Source of the DNA: Chthonomonadaceae bacterium
Lineage (GTDB): Bacteria; Armatimonadota; Chthonomonadetes; Chthonomonadales; Chthonomonadaceae
NCBI GenBank assembly: GCA_025054835.1
Contig: JANWZQ010000010.1
Coordinates: 1-64,000, forward strand
Length of the DNA stretch: 64,000 nt
Direction of reading: 5' to 3'
Below the pieces are notes generated by a model, which searched no databases, was not told the DNA's origin, and worked only from the letters and a program-made list of their open reading frames with translations. The position numbers and the translations under genes were made by a program. Below, piece by piece: positions 27,249 to 37,064 of the stretch (positions are counted from its first letter, which is position 1; each line of letters begins with the position of its first letter).

Positions 27249-28148
27249 TCACGGAGAGCCACGCAACCGGGCCAGCAGAGAGGCCCAGAGCCCGGCCCTT
27301 CGTGCTGTCCCGGGGGTCCCCGGAGCCTCCTCGCGCTGTGCTCCGCGCAACAGCGTGTCTGCAGCGTCCGCATCAGGGGAGTACGCCTGCGCGGCCCGGA
27401 GCAGGCTCTCTCGCTCGGCTACGAAATCGCGCTGCACCGGACGTGCCAGCGTGATGTACTCCAGCACCTGCAACGCGCCGCGATAAACAGCACGATCGGT
27501 TCTCCCCTCGGCCTCCGCCTGACGCTGGATCTCCTGACAGAACTGATGCACGTCCCGGATCCAGCCCAGCGAGAAGCGAGAAGGGCGGGCCGCCCGGATC
27601 GCCTCCAGTCCCTGCCAGCGTTGCCGGGGAGTCAGATGGCGATCAGTGAGGATCCGATCTGTTACGGTACGCCGCTCGGACTCGTAGAGCGCGCAGAGTG
27701 CCAGCGTCGCATGATAGCGCACCAGCGCATTGGAGTCATCCAGATGCTGGCAGAGCGCGGGGACAATGGCAACCCCCATCTGTTGCAGGGCGAACGTCGC
27801 GTTCTCGCGCACTGAGGCCTTGCGGTCCCCCAGCGCGTTGCACAACGCATGGACGGCGTGAATGTCCCTGATGCTGCCGAGCGCTCTGGCCGCCTCACGC
27901 CGCACCGTGGTCATGCGGTCGTCCAGGGCCGCAATCAACGGCTCCACAGCCCATGGGTCGCCGATGATGCCCAGCGAGCGGGCTGCATTGCTGCGCACTC
28001 GCCAGTTCTCATCCTGCAGCGCGTCACAGAGGGGACGTACCGCCTCGCGGTTGCCGCGCCGTCCCAGCTTTCTTGCGGCCTCACGCCGCATGACCGGGTC
28101 ATCATCGCGCAATGCGGCCAGCCACTTACCGGTCTTCTTACTGCCCAT
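27249..28148 (-). CDS. HEAT-repeat protein
   Basis: 299 residues from ATG 28148 (GGAG ten bases upstream). The first 150 residues hold at least five HEAT/PBS-lyase-type repeats of about 31 residues, each with the pattern VRREAARALGxIxDxxAVxxLxxAL (e.g. VRSNAARSLGIIGDPWAVEP). The second half is less regular and charged. Such repeats are protein-interaction scaffolds; the partner is unknown. It lies 37 bases after the gene at 28186-29205 on the same strand. Confidence 0.85.
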   Translation of the reverse strand: MGSKKTGKWLAALRDDDPVMRREAARKLGRRGNREAVRPLCDALQDENWRVRSNAARSLGIIGDPWAVEPLIAALDDRMTTVRREAARALGSIRDIHAVHALCNALGDRKASVRENATFALQQMGVAIVPALCQHLDDSNALVRYHATLALCALYESERRTVTDRILTDRHLTPRQRWQGLEAIRAARPSRFSLGWIRDVHQFCQEIQRQAEAEGRTDRAVYRGALQVLEYITLARPVQRDFVAERESLLRAAQAYSPDADAADTLLRGAQREEAPGTPGTARRAGLWASLLARLRGSP

Positions 28149-28185
28149 GCGCGAGCATCTCCTGTCTGCAAAAGCGTGTACGGAC

Positions 28186-29205
28186 CTAGCGTGGCGGCGC
28201 GGTTGCCGTAAGGATAGGTTGCAGGGCGGCCGCGATCTCTGCCTCTCCATTCCCCAGAGAGGGCAATCGATACAGGTACCATACCTCTGTATGCGTGATG
28301 GACTCGCCCGGGGCGACGGTCTGCAGGGGCCCGAGGGTCTCCACTTCCAGGATCTGGTCGTTGGTGAAGGTCTCCGTGTTGCAGTTGTAGTCCGGGTAGG
28401 TCTTGCCCGGCTCATAGGGGAACCGCTTCAGGAAGAGCATACCGTTGCGATAGTAAGCGGCCCACCCCTGTTTGTTGAGAAAGCCGACCTTCTGCGGGGA
28501 CTTCATGCCCGGGTTCTGTTTGAGCGTCACGAAGCTGGTTCCCCACATCCACCGGGGATCTTTCATGTTGGTGTATGCCCACAGCACCATCGGCCGCACC
28601 GGCAACAGCGCCTCCGCGTGCGATTTGAACGGTTCCTGCGGGAAGATTGCGGTCCCCTCGGTGTTCATCACCGTGAGCGCCCAGCAGGCCATCTCCACAG
28701 GAAACAGACCTCTGTTGGTGAGTTTATGCACGATGGTCACCCGGGATGTCTGCGGGTCCAGCGTGATCCACATCTCCTTACCGATCCGGGTCGCCTTCTC
28801 CACAGGCTGAATGAGTTTGATGGTGTCGCCCTCGCGCTCCACCCGGATGGGCTCGTTGTCCGGCTCGTAGGTGCGCGGCATCGCTTCCGGCGCATGCCAG
28901 AGGCGATGCCCCCCGCGGATCCACCATTCTCCCAGCTCTGTCTTCGTCGTCGGGCCATTGACAGTACCGAGCACATTATCGCTCTCCTTACTGCCAACGA
29001 AAGCGTAGCGCATGATGCGCGGGCCGTAGTCGGTGGTCAGGATCAGCTCGACGGTGCCGTTACTCACACGGATGTTGTTGGGCGCACCCAGATACGCGAC
29101 CTTCTCCTCGATTTTCACCTGTGCTTCACTCCGGGCCGCGATCATACCGCAGAGAACGGTCAGCAGGGCGTACGCACCGTATCGCACATAACTGCGGGTC
29201 GTCAT
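28186..29205 (-). CDS. Secreted DUF4380-like beta-sandwich protein
   Basis: 339 residues, ATG 29205 preceded by GAGGAGG. Signal peptide ends near IAARSEAQ. The body shows a galactose-mutarotase-like pattern: VELILTTDYGPRIMRYAFVG, WWIRGGHRLWHAPEAMP, TYEPDNEPI, VTIVHKLTNRGLFPVEMACW and the late EVETLGPLQTVAPGESITHTEVWYLY. These are features I associate with DUF4380; carbohydrate binding is likely but unproven. Confidence 0.75.
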   Translation of the reverse strand: MTTRSYVRYGAYALLTVLCGMIAARSEAQVKIEEKVAYLGAPNNIRVSNGTVELILTTDYGPRIMRYAFVGSKESDNVLGTVNGPTTKTELGEWWIRGGHRLWHAPEAMPRTYEPDNEPIRVEREGDTIKLIQPVEKATRIGKEMWITLDPQTSRVTIVHKLTNRGLFPVEMACWALTVMNTEGTAIFPQEPFKSHAEALLPVRPMVLWAYTNMKDPRWMWGTSFVTLKQNPGMKSPQKVGFLNKQGWAAYYRNGMLFLKRFPYEPGKTYPDYNCNTETFTNDQILEVETLGPLQTVAPGESITHTEVWYLYRLPSLGNGEAEIAAALQPILTATAPPR

Positions 29206-29415
29206 GCAAAGTCCTCCTCACAACGCGAGTGCCGTTCCGTTTCTGTCGATAGGGCACATTTCGGCGCCAGGCACTGGTAGTCCTGCCATGCCAGCGCATC
29301 CGGCGATTCTGCCGGTGAAACGGCACAAGGAACAGGGAACAATACAGTTGCCCCGCAGCGGCTGCCGCAGAAAGTGGCACGGTGCAGGCCCACAGCGGGG
29401 CAGGGAGACCGGCTC

Positions 29416-30321
29416 ATGAAAGCACTGATACATATTGCGCACACTGCAATCCTGATGACTGTTCTGATGGCGAGTGGAATGACCGGGGCCCATGCTGCAT
29501 CCGAGGAGGAATTCCCGGCAGTCCCGGAGCTGGTGCCCGCGGGAGCGCGCCCGAATGCCCCGGTAACCGAGCGCGACCTTGCCGTCCTGCTGCCCCGCCT
29601 GGCCCGACGATGGAATGCCACACACCCGGTCTCATTCTCCGTGACCCGACCGTCCGGGGCTGTGACCCGTGTGCGTGCCCTGATGGCGGTCGTCAGGCTC
29701 GCTGTGAAAGAAGCGGAGATTGCCGCGTACCGGGATGAGATGCCGGAAGATCTGCCCCCGGACATCCAGCAGGTGCCCCTCTGGGCGCGCCCCTACCTGG
29801 CCGCCGCGACAGTGCGCGGGTGGTGGCCGGTCGATCACCCCTTTGCACCACGACAGACCGCCGACTGGCGGTTCATGGACCGCCTGCTCGCATCCATCTG
29901 CGACAGGATGGATACAGTAGACCGCGCAGGGCCTGCAACGCGCCCCAACGCATCAGAGCCAGACACGCACTACACAGGATTGATCATCGATGCGCAGGAG
30001 CTCCGGGTAGAGCGATCCATGTGCCCGCGTCTGCTCGACGAGAACGGGCAGGTGCTCTACCCCGACCCGAAGCGATTGCCGGACATGGACTTTGTGCAGG
30101 ACCGGGGAATGATGACCTACGACACGTCTGTGGAGACAGCGCGCCGGGCCGGGCGCAATCCCCTGATCATCCGGGCCATCCGGACTGCAGGCCCTGCAGG
30201 CACGGACCTGGTGGTGTCCGCTGCGGACGCAGAGCGGATCCGTGAGGCGAACCGGCGAGGCAAGTTCCTCTCGAAGTGGGCAGTGAGCGTGCTGGTCAGT
30301 CCTGTGTCGCGCAGGCCCTAG
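29416..30321 (+). CDS. Secreted protein with LPP20-like domain
   Basis: 301 residues from ATG 29416 (GGGAGA upstream). Signal peptide ends near GAHAASEEE. The C-terminal half has TGLIIDAQELRVERSMCPRL, GQVLYPDPKRLPDMDFVQDRG, NPLIIRAIRTAGPAGTDLVV and SAADAERIREANRRGKFL, typical of LPP20/FlgP-type envelope proteins. Stands alone on the plus strand; the divergent gap to the left (29206-29415) shows no clear promoter. Its TAG stop overlaps the pnuC stop in the tetranucleotide CTAG. Confidence 0.7.
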   Translation: MKALIHIAHTAILMTVLMASGMTGAHAASEEEFPAVPELVPAGARPNAPVTERDLAVLLPRLARRWNATHPVSFSVTRPSGAVTRVRALMAVVRLAVKEAEIAAYRDEMPEDLPPDIQQVPLWARPYLAAATVRGWWPVDHPFAPRQTADWRFMDRLLASICDRMDTVDRAGPATRPNASEPDTHYTGLIIDAQELRVERSMCPRLLDENGQVLYPDPKRLPDMDFVQDRGMMTYDTSVETARRAGRNPLIIRAIRTAGPAGTDLVVSAADAERIREANRRGKFLSKWAVSVLVSPVSRRP

Positions 30322-30953
30322 CATGGAGGCGATGTCCTCGCACCCCGGGCTGCCTGCTGCTCCTCATGGTAGATCTGCCACCACCGGCGAAAGCCCTGCA
30401 CCGCCATTATGGTGAACAGCAGGTACAGACCGGTTGTGACATACAGCTGCTTGACCGGGTAGATGTAGAGCACATAGAACAGATCGACACCGATCCAGAG
30501 CGCCCAGTTCTCAAAGATACGGCGCGCCTGCAGGTACTGCGCCACGATGCTGATGGCTGCGGCCGTAGCGTCCGCGTAGGGCAACGATGCATCGGTGTAG
30601 GTGCTCATCACGTACCCCAGAGATACCGAAAGCGCCACGATAGCCAGAGACCACCCGACGCGCGCCCGGGGCGTGAGCAACGATATCGGCAGAGTGATCT
30701 GTTCCGGCCCCCGGCGCGACCACATCCACCACCCGTAGAACTGCATCGGCAGGAAATAGAGCAGTTGCAGACCCGCGTCGGAGTAGAGCTTACTGGCCAG
30801 GAACACGTAGCCGTAGAAGAGGGAGCCGGCAATCCCCCAGGGCCAGGCCCAGATCTGGTTGCGCACCGCGTAGTGCACGCAGGCGAGACTGGAGACCGTG
30901 CCACACAGCTCGGCGGGGCTCATGATTGTGAACAGAGGGGCTAGAAAGTCCAT
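30318..30953 (-). CDS. pnuC: Nicotinamide mononucleotide/riboside transporter PnuC
   Basis: 211 residues from ATG 30953; a GTG five codons earlier is possible. Polytopic with the PnuC signatures WAWPWGIAGSLFYGYVFLAS, SDAGLQLLYFLPMQFYGWWMW, RIFENWALWIGVDLFYVLYI and KQLYVTTGLYLLF. It imports an NAD precursor. Its position at the end of the nine-gene redox run, 54 bases after the FeS flavoprotein, fits a link to NAD supply for the NADH-oxidising subunit. Confidence 0.9.
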   Translation of the reverse strand: MDFLAPLFTIMSPAELCGTVSSLACVHYAVRNQIWAWPWGIAGSLFYGYVFLASKLYSDAGLQLLYFLPMQFYGWWMWSRRGPEQITLPISLLTPRARVGWSLAIVALSVSLGYVMSTYTDASLPYADATAAAISIVAQYLQARRIFENWALWIGVDLFYVLYIYPVKQLYVTTGLYLLFTIMAVQGFRRWWQIYHEEQQAARGARTSPPC

Positions 30954-31007
30954 AGCGCGTAGTGGCACCGGACAGTTCGCCCCACCCCATCGATTCTCCT
31001 TCCGCCA

Positions 31008-32579
31008 TCATCCCCTGTCAGAGACGAGCACCAGTGCACCAGTCGGGCAGGCCGCGGCACAGGCACGCGCGGCAGTGCGCAGGCCGGCCTTCAGGCTCTC
31101 CCGGAAGGGCACCGCAGGATGCAGGCCGAAACCACGACCCTGCATTCCCAGGCCGAGCGTCTCTCCCTGTTCCGCGGCGATGCGCACGCAGATGCCACAC
31201 GCAATGCACTTGCCCGGTTCGAAGCGTACCTCTGGATGCGAGGTATCCACCTCAAACGCCCGTCGGGTGCCCCGGAAACGCGTCGGGTTAGCCCCGAGAC
31301 GCTCGGCGATGTCACGCAGAGCACAGGTGTCTGCCCGGGCACAGGCGCACTGCAGGCAACGCTGCGCCTCACGCTGCGCTTCCTCCGGGGTGAACCCCGC
31401 GGCACGCCCTCCAGAAGGGATCAGGCGTGGCTCCGGACTCCCGCACGCGAGGTAGGGCCGTAACTCCTCCGGCTCCAGCCGACCGGCATGCACACTGAAC
31501 TCTTTTCCTGTGCGCGAGGGGGCTACCCCGGCCAGATAGTGTCCGATGGCTTCTGCTGCGGCCCGGCCGTCAGCTACAGCACGCACCGCATGTCGCGAGG
31601 CGATGACAACAGACCCCGCGGCGAACACCCCGGGCAGACTGGTCTGCATCGTCCGACGGTCCACCCGCACTCCCTGCGCACTGCGGGCCAGACCGGCCTC
31701 CAGAAACTCCCGCTCCTGCAGGGCGCCCGTTGCCAGCAGCACGGCATGGTACTCCGCGCGCAACTGATCCAGCGATAGCTCCGCGCCAATGCGCACGTTG
31801 CCCCGGAACTCCGCGCCCATCTGCAGGATGACACGGATCTCGGCGTCCAGCACATCGCGTGGCAGGAGCTCCTCGGGCACGCCGTAGCGCAACATTCCAC
31901 CCGGGAGCGCGTGCGCATCGAACAGCGTGCAGGCGTGCCCCTGCTGCAACAGATAGTAGGCTGCTGAAAGTCCGGCGGGACCGCTCCCGATAATTGCCAC
32001 GCGTTTGCCGGTTGAGGGCGCACATGGCGGTATGTACGGATCGCCGGAGGCCAGATCATGATCCGCCACAAACCGTTTGAGCAGGCACACTGCCACCGGC
32101 CCATCGTGCCCGGCACGACGGCACCCTTTCTCACACAGCTCCGGGCAGATCCGCCCGAGTGTGGCAGGCAGAGCGATCGATCGCTTCACAGTGATGAGCG
32201 CCTCTCGGAACTGACCCGTGGCGATCTGCCGCATCATGCGTGGCGTCTCCAGATGCGCCGGGCAGACCCCCTCGCATGGCCCCACACAATCGCCCAGATG
32301 CTCGCTCAGTAGCAGCTCAATGGCGGTGCGGCGCACCGCAAGCACACTCTCGCTCTGGCTCTCCACACGCATGCCATCCACCACAGGCGTCGCACACGCA
32401 GGCATCAGGCGCGATCCCCCGTTCACGCGTACCATGCACACATAGCAGGAAGGTCGTGGCGCACGCCCGGGAAGATGACACAGCGTTGGAATAGCGATCC
32501 CGGCGGCCCGGGCCGCCTCCAGCACGGTGCTGCCCTCCGACACTGTCACGGAGATATCATCGATCGTGAGCGTGACCAC
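31008..32579 (-). CDS. FeS flavoprotein: [2Fe-2S] ferredoxin, GltD-like FAD module without NAD(P) domain, C-terminal [4Fe-4S]
   Basis: 523 residues, GTG start after AAGGAGA. Order: NuoG/HydA-like [2Fe-2S] domain (Cys34, 45, 48, 62); GltD/DPD-type Cys domain (GDCVGPCEGVCP and CPELCEKGC, Cys98-153); FAD motif IIGSGPAGLSAAYYL near 197, with GGMLRYGVPEELLP. In GltD, LLATGA and the VPGVFAGGD motif are separated by a whole NAD(P)-binding Rossmann domain; here LLATGA (281) and LPGVFAAGS (315) are about 30 residues apart, so that domain is missing. The end keeps CIACGIC and one later CP motif, enough for one [4Fe-4S] cluster; the second cluster's ligands are lost. It should relay electrons, probably from the NuoEF fusion encoded just upstream. 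Confidence 0.85.
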   Translation of the reverse strand: MVTLTIDDISVTVSEGSTVLEAARAAGIAIPTLCHLPGRAPRPSCYVCMVRVNGGSRLMPACATPVVDGMRVESQSESVLAVRRTAIELLLSEHLGDCVGPCEGVCPAHLETPRMMRQIATGQFREALITVKRSIALPATLGRICPELCEKGCRRAGHDGPVAVCLLKRFVADHDLASGDPYIPPCAPSTGKRVAIIGSGPAGLSAAYYLLQQGHACTLFDAHALPGGMLRYGVPEELLPRDVLDAEIRVILQMGAEFRGNVRIGAELSLDQLRAEYHAVLLATGALQEREFLEAGLARSAQGVRVDRRTMQTSLPGVFAAGSVVIASRHAVRAVADGRAAAEAIGHYLAGVAPSRTGKEFSVHAGRLEPEELRPYLACGSPEPRLIPSGGRAAGFTPEEAQREAQRCLQCACARADTCALRDIAERLGANPTRFRGTRRAFEVDTSHPEVRFEPGKCIACGICVRIAAEQGETLGLGMQGRGFGLHPAVPFRESLKAGLRTAARACAAACPTGALVLVSDRG

Positions 32580-32603
32580 AGAACATCTCCTTGCGCTACG
32601 ATC

Positions 32604-35006
32604 CTACTCCACTGTGATCGCCTGCACGGGGCAGGCGGCCCGGCAGGCGTCACACCGCGTACAGAGCACATCATCAACGTGGTGCGGACGCATGGGAAGC
32701 AGGGGGATGGCTCCTGTCGGACAGACCTGCGCGCAACGCGTACAGCCGAAGCACGCATCTGTCACCCGGTAATGTACCAGAGCGGCACAGCGCCCTGCCG
32801 GGCAATGTCCCTGCAGGTGCGCCTCGTACTCGTCACGGAAGTAGCGCAGCGTCGTCAGCACCGGATTGGGCGCCGTCTGCCCCAGCCCGCACAGACTGCC
32901 CATCCGCACCTGCTGCGCCAGCTCCTCCAGACGGTCCAGATCATCCCGGTGCGCTTTTCCCTGACAGAGCCGCTCCAGGATGTCCAGCAACCGGCGTGTG
33001 CCCACCCGACACAGTGTGCACTGCCCGCACGACTCTTTCTGCGTGAATTCCAGAAAGTACCGCGCGATATCCACCATGCAGTCCCGATCGTCCAGCACCA
33101 CCATCCCGCCAGATCCCATGATCGCTCCGGCTGCCTGAAGGGCCTCGTAGTCCACAGGCGTATCCGCGAGCGCAGCAGGCAAACAACCCCCACTTGGCCC
33201 TCCGATCTGTACAGCCTTGAAGGTGTGCCCGGGTGGCACGCCCCCACAGATCTCCTCCACGATCTGCCGGATGGTGACGCCCATGGGCACCTCAATCAGG
33301 CCGCCACGCACCACCCGGCCGGTCACTGAGAAGACCTTGGTGCCCTTGCTGGTAGATGTGCCGATAGCGGCGTAGGCCTGCGCGCCGTGCCGCAGGATCC
33401 ATGGCACGGCCGCGTACGTCTCCACATTATTGATACAGGTCGGATGCCCCCACAACCCCTGCTCCGCCGGGTAAGGCGGGCGTAGACGGGGCGTACCCCG
33501 TCGGCCTTCGATACTGGCGATCAGAGCCGTCTCCTCGCCGCAAACAAACGCGCCTGCCCCCTGCACCACGCGCAGACGCAACGAGAAATCGGTCCCCAGA
33601 ATGCGCTCCCCCAGTAACCCGCGCGCCTCACACCGACGGATCGCCTCCTGAACGTTGCGCACCGCCTGCGGGTACTCGGCGCGAATGTAGAGGAACCCCT
33701 CGCGCGCACCCACCGCGAACGCCGCAATCGCCATCCCCTCCAGCACCCGGTAGGGAAACGACTCCAGCAACATCCGGTCCATGAAAGCGCCAGGATCCCC
33801 CTCATCACCGTTGCAGATCACGTAGCGGATCGGGTCGTGCGCCGCACGCACTTTTGCCCATTTGATCCCGGTCGGGAAGCCCGCCCCTCCGCGCCCACGC
33901 AGGCCAGCCTCCGTGATCTCCCGGATCACCCCCTCCGGGTCAGAGGCCTCCAGACAGCGACGCAGGGCCACAAAGCCGTCCCGCGCGATGTACGAATCGA
34001 TCTCCAGAGGGGCAATCGCACCGAAGTGCTCCGTGACGATCCGCCGCTGCGGCCCGAGGTAGGCGCAAACCGGCGGGTCTCGTTTATCGACCGTATGGCG
34101 CGTGACCGGCTCCCAGGTAGCGTCGGTCAGCAAATGATCCAGCACATCGGTCCAGATCTGCCGGATACGACCCGCCAATCCAGGTGGAGAACCGTGCTGC
34201 CGCACAATGCGCTCCGCCTCCTCTGGCCGAACGCGGGCGTACAGCACAGGCTCACGACCCGGCGACACAACCTCAACCATCGGTATCAGATGGCACAGTC
34301 CGGTGCATCCCGCAGGACGTACCGTGGCGCGCGCCCCGGTGTGCCGCACGGCCTCCTGCAAGGCCTCATAGACCCGGCGAGTTCCTCCCGCCACACAGCA
34401 GGAGTCCAGAATAACCCGGAACTCGGTCTGGCCTGATGGCGCAGGTGGCATGTCAGGGACATACTCGCTGTGCGCCCGCCGCTGCCGGGCCAGAAAGTCT
34501 TTCAACGCTCCCGTCACGCAATCGGGCGTGAGATGACCGTAAAGCGCATCATCGATCTGAACAACCGGGGCCAGTGAGCAGCACCCCAGACAGGCAACCG
34601 ATTGCACTGTGAACTGGCCTTCTGGATCCGTATCCTCCCCGTCCCTCAGGCGCAGGCACCGGACCAGCGCGTCATGCACCCGTTGTGCTCCCCGGACATG
34701 GCACGCCGTGCCGTGACACACATGAACCAGGTGCTCTCCAACAGGTTGCAAGCGGAACTGCGCGTAAAACGTGCTAACCTCCAGCACGTCAGCCGGGCGG
34801 ATCCCGGTGACCTCACAGAGACGGCGCAGAGCCTCCTCGGGGAGATAGCGGTATCGTTCCTGAATGGCCTGCAACAACGGAATGAGTTGCTCCGGGCCAC
34901 TCCCCTGTTCTGCCACGCGTGCGTCCACGAACGCCGCTGGAGACAGGGGATCTGTCGCGCAGGTTCCGGTCCCGTTCGTAACGTTCGTTCCACGCGCCGT
35001 GATCAT
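32604..35006 (-). CDS. NuoE-NuoF fusion, NADH-oxidising diaphorase subunit
   Basis: 800 residues. Order: NuoE thioredoxin-like [2Fe-2S] domain (CHGTAC and CLGCC, about 1-160); a second thioredoxin-like [2Fe-2S] domain (SCCVAGG and PAGCTGLC, about 175-255); NuoF/HydB core with FMN/NADH motifs GRGGAGFPTGIKW, CNGDEGDPGAFMDR and GAGAFVCGEETALI; the N3 cluster ESCGQCTLCRVGTRR with GSLCGLGQ; and a C-terminal 2[4Fe-4S] ferredoxin (CFGCTRCAQVCP, CTRCDACRAACP). This is the layout of bifurcating hydrogenase and formate dehydrogenase beta subunits, with NuoE fused on. No hydrogenase or formate dehydrogenase catalytic subunit is nearby. Lies 24 bases before the FeS flavoprotein gene. Confidence 0.92.
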   Translation of the reverse strand: MITARGTNVTNGTGTCATDPLSPAAFVDARVAEQGSGPEQLIPLLQAIQERYRYLPEEALRRLCEVTGIRPADVLEVSTFYAQFRLQPVGEHLVHVCHGTACHVRGAQRVHDALVRCLRLRDGEDTDPEGQFTVQSVACLGCCSLAPVVQIDDALYGHLTPDCVTGALKDFLARQRRAHSEYVPDMPPAPSGQTEFRVILDSCCVAGGTRRVYEALQEAVRHTGARATVRPAGCTGLCHLIPMVEVVSPGREPVLYARVRPEEAERIVRQHGSPPGLAGRIRQIWTDVLDHLLTDATWEPVTRHTVDKRDPPVCAYLGPQRRIVTEHFGAIAPLEIDSYIARDGFVALRRCLEASDPEGVIREITEAGLRGRGGAGFPTGIKWAKVRAAHDPIRYVICNGDEGDPGAFMDRMLLESFPYRVLEGMAIAAFAVGAREGFLYIRAEYPQAVRNVQEAIRRCEARGLLGERILGTDFSLRLRVVQGAGAFVCGEETALIASIEGRRGTPRLRPPYPAEQGLWGHPTCINNVETYAAVPWILRHGAQAYAAIGTSTSKGTKVFSVTGRVVRGGLIEVPMGVTIRQIVEEICGGVPPGHTFKAVQIGGPSGGCLPAALADTPVDYEALQAAGAIMGSGGMVVLDDRDCMVDIARYFLEFTQKESCGQCTLCRVGTRRLLDILERLCQGKAHRDDLDRLEELAQQVRMGSLCGLGQTAPNPVLTTLRYFRDEYEAHLQGHCPAGRCAALVHYRVTDACFGCTRCAQVCPTGAIPLLPMRPHHVDDVLCTRCDACRAACPVQAITVE

Positions 35007-35015
35007 GAGAAAACC

Positions 35016-37064
35016 TCACTGCCCTCCAATGCAGAACAGGTGCTTCTGCCCCCGGAGGAACAACCGGCCCCGGGCCACCGCAGGAGTCGCCTGCACTTCC
35101 TCGCCCACAGAAGCCTTACCAATTAGCTGCATCGCGCCACCTGTCGTCAGCAGGTGCGTGGTTCCTTCCGTATCGGTCACGTAGAGCGTGCTTCCAAGGA
35201 TCAATGGCGACGCATGGACAGGCGCGACAGTTTCATATTCCCAGACCTTTTTGCCGGTGCGTGCATCCACGCAGATCACCAACCCCTCGCTCAGCGCCAG
35301 GTAGACGAACGCCCCGTCGGATACCGGGCTGGCAATGTCGGGCAGGCTCTCATCAAACTGCCACCCCACATGGGTCTGCGTCACGTCGCCTGTGCCATCT
35401 GGACGGATCGCCACTAGGGCAGCCCTCTGATTGCAGACAAAGACCCATCCTCCGCCCACAGCAGGCGAGGGCGCCACATCGCCGGCCATACATCGAGCAC
35501 GCCACTGCTCCCTGCCTGTCCTCGGGTCGTAGGCTATGACCCATGGATTGGCGCTCAGAACTAGCAGATCGCGGTCGCCAGCACGGATCAGCAATGGGGT
35601 CGCCCATGCGCTGGGAACCGGACGCGCCACCTCCCAGACCGTGCGGCCATCCGTCAGGGAGAGTGCGTAGAGCCGGGATTTCGCCGTGTCTTCTCCCTTG
35701 CCCTGATCCAGCGGGACAATCAGCAGGTCGGCATAGATCACTGGAGACGCAGCGTGCCCGAACGGATTCTCCGGCCGACCCAGATCGCGTGTCCACAGGA
35801 TCCGTCCTGAGGCGCTCAGGCAGACGACCAGCCCATCCGGAAACACGGCACAGACGTGCCGGCCATCGGTGACGGGCGTCGCAGGCGCGTACCCGGTCTC
35901 GGCCTGCACTTTGAGGGGTGGAGTGGAGGGGGCCGGAAGGAACGTCTGCCAGAGCAGATCGCCCTTCTCTACCGAGAAGCTGTACACGGCGCGACGGGAC
36001 GCATCGGCGCCCGTCAGAAAAATCTGATCTCCCCAGACTACAGGGGACCCGCGCCCCGGCAGGGGCACCACGGCTCTCCAGAGGATCCCGCGTCCCGTTT
36101 TCACATCCCATACGGTCGGGGCGCTCGCGCCCGGGGCGAAGCCGGCTCCGCCGCGGAATACAGGCCATTCTGCTTCTCCACCTGCGGGCAACAGCACCGT
36201 AAGGGGAGCCGGCATCGGCTCCACCCTTCCAGCCGCCGTGCTGGCCCTGGTTGCAGGCGCCTCCGCAGAGCCGTGTGTTCGCACCTCCGCACCGGCTGGC
36301 TCTCCCAGAACCGTGCCGGTTCCGGTATCACCCTGTGTGCTGACACGCCCGGCAGCAACGGCAGGTGATCGGTCGCTTGCCACAGCGTTCCCTGCACTGC
36401 CGACACTGGAAGATCCCGGTGCCGGGTTCCCATGCCTGCCATCCCTGCCCGGTTCCACAGAGGCCACAGCAGGTTGGCCCCCCTGTCCGGTACCAGCAGC
36501 GGCCGCCCGGGCGTACTCCGCTGCCCGGTCGTTGCGTGAAAGCACCGTCAGCAACAGCAGCAAGCCCGCACCAACAACCCCCACCGTGGCAACGCCACGC
36601 CGGCCCTGCACGGCCGCCATGGCAACTTCTTCTACGGTCGGAGACAGTGGCAAGGGCACGGAAGGCCGAAGGGCGCGTGCCACTTCCGTCGCCAGCAGGA
36701 ACACAACCACGCCTCCCAGCAACAGGTAGCTTCCCTGTACAGCGAAGCGCCGACTGCGGAAGTAGGCGGTCCGTATCTCACGATCCAGCCGGCGCACCTC
36801 GGCCCGGAGACGTGTGTTCTGTGGATCCCGGTTCAGATCCAGCTGCCGGCGCAACAGCTTCGGGGCGTTCAGCGGATCATAGGCCCGGCTTTTCACAGTG
36901 TTGACAGCCATCAACACAACGACCACGCAGCAGAACACCGCCGCAATCATCGCCGTGCGTACTGCAGCCAGATACCCGGCCTGCACGATCTCACGCTCCG
37001 GGAGCGTCCTGTTGCCCTCCGCCGTTGCATGAGCCGGCAGCGGCCCTCTCTCTACCTGCTCCAT
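35016..37064 (-). CDS. Membrane-anchored PQQ-type beta-propeller protein
   Basis: 682 residues, ATG 37064, overlapping the end of the upstream NosR-like gene by 13 bases. Three N-terminal hydrophobic helices (about 33-52, 110-126, 153-172), then a low-complexity Ala/Gly/Ser/Pro linker to about 300. The C-terminal 380 residues hold PQQ/BamB-like propeller repeats (ILWRAVVPL, GSPVVWGDQIFLTG, SVEKGDLLWQTFL, DARTGKKVWEYETV). No tryptophan-docking cofactor site can be asserted. A membrane-tied periplasmic propeller encoded between FeS proteins suggests a scaffold or sensor of the redox complex. Confidence 0.85.
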   Translation of the reverse strand: MEQVERGPLPAHATAEGNRTLPEREIVQAGYLAAVRTAMIAAVFCCVVVVLMAVNTVKSRAYDPLNAPKLLRRQLDLNRDPQNTRLRAEVRRLDREIRTAYFRSRRFAVQGSYLLLGGVVVFLLATEVARALRPSVPLPLSPTVEEVAMAAVQGRRGVATVGVVGAGLLLLLTVLSRNDRAAEYARAAAAGTGQGGQPAVASVEPGRDGRHGNPAPGSSSVGSAGNAVASDRSPAVAAGRVSTQGDTGTGTVLGEPAGAEVRTHGSAEAPATRASTAAGRVEPMPAPLTVLLPAGGEAEWPVFRGGAGFAPGASAPTVWDVKTGRGILWRAVVPLPGRGSPVVWGDQIFLTGADASRRAVYSFSVEKGDLLWQTFLPAPSTPPLKVQAETGYAPATPVTDGRHVCAVFPDGLVVCLSASGRILWTRDLGRPENPFGHAASPVIYADLLIVPLDQGKGEDTAKSRLYALSLTDGRTVWEVARPVPSAWATPLLIRAGDRDLLVLSANPWVIAYDPRTGREQWRARCMAGDVAPSPAVGGGWVFVCNQRAALVAIRPDGTGDVTQTHVGWQFDESLPDIASPVSDGAFVYLALSEGLVICVDARTGKKVWEYETVAPVHASPLILGSTLYVTDTEGTTHLLTTGGAMQLIGKASVGEEVQATPAVARGRLFLRGQKHLFCIGGQ

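Noticed and set aside
31008-35006. Bifurcating hydrogenase or formate dehydrogenase operon
   Set aside because: The beta-type subunit is present, but no H-cluster or molybdopterin catalytic subunit exists within the operon or flanks.
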